From the NCBI GenBank assembly GCA_020723365.1, contig DYJB01000021.1:1-7896 (forward strand): DNA of 7,896 nt. The letters run 5' to 3'. This document shows positions 6,398 through 7,896 of the stretch, one piece after another. The notes beneath the pieces are model-generated. The model was given only the letters and a program-made list of their open reading frames with translations. It ran no database searches and was not told the origin of the DNA. A program made the position numbers and the translations under genes. Position 1 is the first letter of the stretch; each line of letters opens with the position of its first letter. The stretch comes from Candidatus Aquidulcis sp. (GTDB lineage: Bacteria > Chloroflexota > Anaerolineae > Anaerolineales > E44-bin32).

Positions 6398-6406
6398 AGC
6401 GTAGCA
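6398..6406 (-). promoter_or_regulatory. Candidate extended -10 promoter of the pst operon
   Basis: Minus-strand TGCTACGCT fits an extended -10 (TGn then TAnnnT). It starts 7 bases after the last 8-bp Pho-box repeat unit ends, a plausible geometry for a promoter activated by an OmpR-family regulator lacking a good -35. TTGACC (6429-6424) resembles a -35 but sits 20 bases from the hexamer, too far for normal use. A start near 6391 would leave a leader of about 34 bases to the 6357 ATG. Confidence 0.45.
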
Positions 6407-6411
6407 GGGCG

Positions 6412-6441
6412 CCCTTAAGATGGGGTCAAGGTCCTGTTAAG
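6412..6441 (-). promoter_or_regulatory. Candidate Pho box: three 11-bp direct repeats upstream of pstS
   Basis: On the minus strand, CTTAAC (6441-6436), CTTGAC (6430-6425) and CTTAAG (6419-6414) recur at exactly 11-bp intervals, one helical turn, as expected for tandem binding by an OmpR/PhoB-family regulator. The units CTTAACAG, CTTGACCC and CTTAAGGG with 3-bp spacers resemble the cyanobacterial SphR box (PyTTAAPyPy repeats) and the TTAACA repeats of Bacillus PhoP boxes. A further GTTAAG (6451-6446), 10 bp upstream, overlaps the phoR stop codon. Position, between phoR and pstS and just before a -10, strongly suits autoregulated phosphate control. Confidence 0.7.
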
Positions 6442-6446
6442 GCCGC

Positions 6447-7655
6447 TTAACCCACGGGTGGGGTCTCGGCCTTTCGGAGAGGCGCTCCACTCGCCTGGGA
6501 CGAGCGAAAGCGCAGCCTCAGGATGGCCCCTCGCTGAGGGGGCTGGCGATCCTCCGCCCAAGCTTCGCCGCCGTGTGCCCGCAGGATATGGCGCACAATG
6601 GCCAGGCCCAGCCCCGTTCCGGGAGTACCACGCGAACGGTCGCCACGGAAAAAGCGCTCGAATATCCGGTCCAGCTCCTCCGGCGGAATGCCGGGGCCCT
6701 CATCGGCCACGGACAGCACGACGGATTCGCCATCGGCTTCCCGCTGTGCCCGCACCTCAACCCTTCCGGCATCCGGGGAGAACTTAATGGCATTGTGCAG
6801 GACGTTACCCACCGCTCGCGCCGCCTGTTCAGCATCCGCCAGCACCTGCAGGTCGGCGGGGATGTCGAGGTCGATCCGAATCCTGCGACGGCGCGCCTGG
6901 TCCTCCAGGCCTGCCACCACCGGGCTCACCAGGGTGCTCAGTAGCGTGGGCCCGAGGCGAATGACCTGACGGCCCGATTCGATCGCCGCCAGGTCCAGCA
7001 TCTCGCCCGTCATCTGGGCGAGCGTGTCGACCTCGGCGCTGATCTTGGCCGCCAGCTCGCGAGCCGTCGCCGGATCCTTGCCCACCGGCACCTGCAGCGT
7101 GTCGGCCAGCAGTCGCAGCGAGGTGAGCGGCGTGCGCAACTCGTGCGACAGGTTGGCAACCATGTCCTGGCGGGCCCGCCCGAGCCGTTCCATCTCCGCC
7201 ACATCCATCAGCGCGATCCCCAAGCCCTGGGCCGCGGGCGCCGCCCGCGCCCGGAAGGGCTGCCGATCGAACCGCACGACCCTCTCCAGGGCCTCCGCCG
7301 ACTGCGACTCCAGCGCCTCGCGGGCCAACTCCTCCAGGTCCAGGCTGCGCATGTAGGTGATGAGGGAGGCCTGTGGGGGGACGGGCCCGAAGTGGCTAAT
7401 CGCCGCCAGATTGGCGCTGCGCACCTTGAGCTGGCGATCCACTCCGATCAACATCTCCTGGCTCGCCTGCCCGGCGATATCCAACCACCGCCGTTCGTCC
7501 GATGCACGTGCTGATTCCTCCCGGGTCGTATCCAGCTCCCGCCGCAGCAGGGAGCGCGCGCCGCGCCCTTCACGGAGTTGGCGCTCCGCTCTCAGCCACA
7601 GCCCGGCAAAGACCAGCGCCACCAACACCGCCCCGGCCGCCACCAGGCCGTCCAT
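6447..7655 (-). CDS. phoR: PhoR-type sensor histidine kinase
   Basis: Membrane-bound kinase expected to autophosphorylate on His and pass phosphate to the adjacent response regulator when phosphate is scarce. The 402 residues comprise one N-terminal TM (about 3-21), a charged, probably coiled linker (22-59), a PAS-like domain (about 58-154), the HisKA domain with NLSHELRTPLTSLR (His171), and an HATPase domain (about 274-384). The last shows the N box GNVLHNAIKFSP (283-294), G1 DEGPGIP (318-324), F box RIFERFFRG (330-338) and G2 GTGLGL (346-351). No extracytoplasmic sensor domain is present. Two adjacent ATGs (7658 and 7655) overlap the regulator's TGA. GAGG at 7663-7660 gives 4-base spacing to 7655, so that is preferred. 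A longer open frame to 7793 is only shadow of the regulator gene. PhoR identity rests on context and architecture. Confidence 0.92.
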   Translation of the reverse strand: MDGLVAAGAVLVALVFAGLWLRAERQLREGRGARSLLRRELDTTREESARASDERRWLDIAGQASQEMLIGVDRQLKVRSANLAAISHFGPVPPQASLITYMRSLDLEELAREALESQSAEALERVVRFDRQPFRARAAPAAQGLGIALMDVAEMERLGRARQDMVANLSHELRTPLTSLRLLADTLQVPVGKDPATARELAAKISAEVDTLAQMTGEMLDLAAIESGRQVIRLGPTLLSTLVSPVVAGLEDQARRRRIRIDLDIPADLQVLADAEQAARAVGNVLHNAIKFSPDAGRVEVRAQREADGESVVLSVADEGPGIPPEELDRIFERFFRGDRSRGTPGTGLGLAIVRHILRAHGGEAWAEDRQPPQRGAILRLRFRSSQASGAPLRKAETPPVG

Positions 7656-7896
7656 CATCCCTCGAACCGGTAGCCGACGCCCCGGACGGTGGCGATGCGG
7701 GTCGGCGCGGCCGGATCGGATTCGATTTTCTTGCGCAGCCAGCTGATGTGCACGTCCACCGTCCGAGTTTCCCCTGGGTAATGATCGCCCCACACCTTCG
7801 AAAGCAGGAGATCGCGCGTCAGCACCACGCCCGGATTGCGCATCAGGGCCAGCAGCAGGTCGAACTCGCGCGGCGTAAGCGCCAGCTCCCCGTCCC
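7655..7896 (-). CDS. phoB: OmpR/PhoB-family response regulator, C-terminal DNA-binding part, truncated by window edge
   Basis: Transcription factor presumed to activate the Pho regulon when phosphorylated by the adjacent kinase. Only the last 79 residues are in the window, covering nearly all of the winged-helix effector domain: LTPREFDLLLALMRNPG, then VLTRDLLLSKVWG, the recognition-helix region RTVDVHISWLRKKIE, and the wing RIATVRGVGYRFEG at the C-terminus. These are hallmark OmpR/PhoB motifs. The receiver domain with the phospho-accepting Asp lies beyond the right edge and cannot be examined. The stop codon overlaps the kinase start, so the two form one transcription unit. The symbol is from context (upstream of phoR and pst); PhoP, RegX3 or SphR are equivalent names elsewhere. 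Confidence 0.88.
   Translation of the reverse strand, partial: DGELALTPREFDLLLALMRNPGVVLTRDLLLSKVWGDHYPGETRTVDVHISWLRKKIESDPAAPTRIATVRGVGYRFEG

Noticed and set aside
5263..6399. 378-residue plus-strand open frame opposite pstS
   Set aside because: It is fully antisense to a well-supported lipoprotein gene, with shadow-like Arg/Gly/His composition and no recognisable domain.
6424..6429. TTGACC as the -35 element of the pst promoter
   Set aside because: It sits 20 bases from the best -10 hexamer, outside normal spacing, and is better explained as the middle unit of the 11-bp repeats.
1..7896. CRISPR array, tRNA or rRNA genes, insertion sequences or phage genes
   Set aside because: No regularly spaced long repeats, cloverleaf-like segments, transposase motifs or terminal inverted repeats were seen; nearly the whole window is accounted for by the Pho genes and the ATPase.

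Overview
This window is a classical phosphate-starvation (Pho) locus, with every gene on the minus strand and transcribed right to left. In transcription order it holds the 3' end of an OmpR/PhoB-type response regulator, a PhoR-type sensor kinase, the phosphate-binding lipoprotein PstS, the permeases PstC and PstA, the ATPase PstB, the regulator PhoU, and the first ~380 codons of a calcium-type P2 P-type ATPase that runs off the left edge. DNA is GC-rich (roughly two thirds GC by eye), with long spurious open frames on both strands. The PstS lipoprotein with a Pro/Thr/Glu-rich linker, and a PstA with a large insert after its first membrane helix, resemble proteins I remember from Chloroflexota (Anaerolineae-like). 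That placement is an inference from memory, not a search result.

Region by region. Positions 7896-6447 hold the two-component pair, with stop and start codons overlapping, so kinase translation is probably coupled to the regulator. The 89-base gap 6446-6358 holds a good candidate Pho box: three 11-bp-spaced repeats (CTTAAC, CTTGAC, CTTAAG) followed by an extended -10 (TGCTACGCT), placed to drive pstS. Positions 6357-1390 hold pstS, pstC, pstA, pstB and phoU in the standard order. The only sizeable gap inside this operon (116 bases, pstS-pstC) carries two tandem stem-loops, one with a perfect 13-bp stem, likely setting the ratio of binding protein to permease. A 240-base non-coding gap (1389-1150) separates phoU from the ATPase. 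It contains GC-rich palindromes, an extended -10 (TGCTATACT) and a terminator-like hairpin close to the ATPase start.

Together: PstS captures phosphate outside the membrane, PstC/PstA form the channel, PstB powers it, and PhoU is expected to relay transporter state to PhoR. PhoR would then phosphorylate the regulator, which would bind the Pho box before pstS and close the loop. PhoR here has one membrane helix and no extracytoplasmic sensor domain, consistent with sensing through Pst/PhoU. The ATPase may be an independent neighbour or may add cation export to phosphate homeostasis. I see no mobile element, CRISPR array, tRNA, rRNA or clearly novel multi-gene system. The points of interest are regulatory sites and lineage-specific protein architecture.
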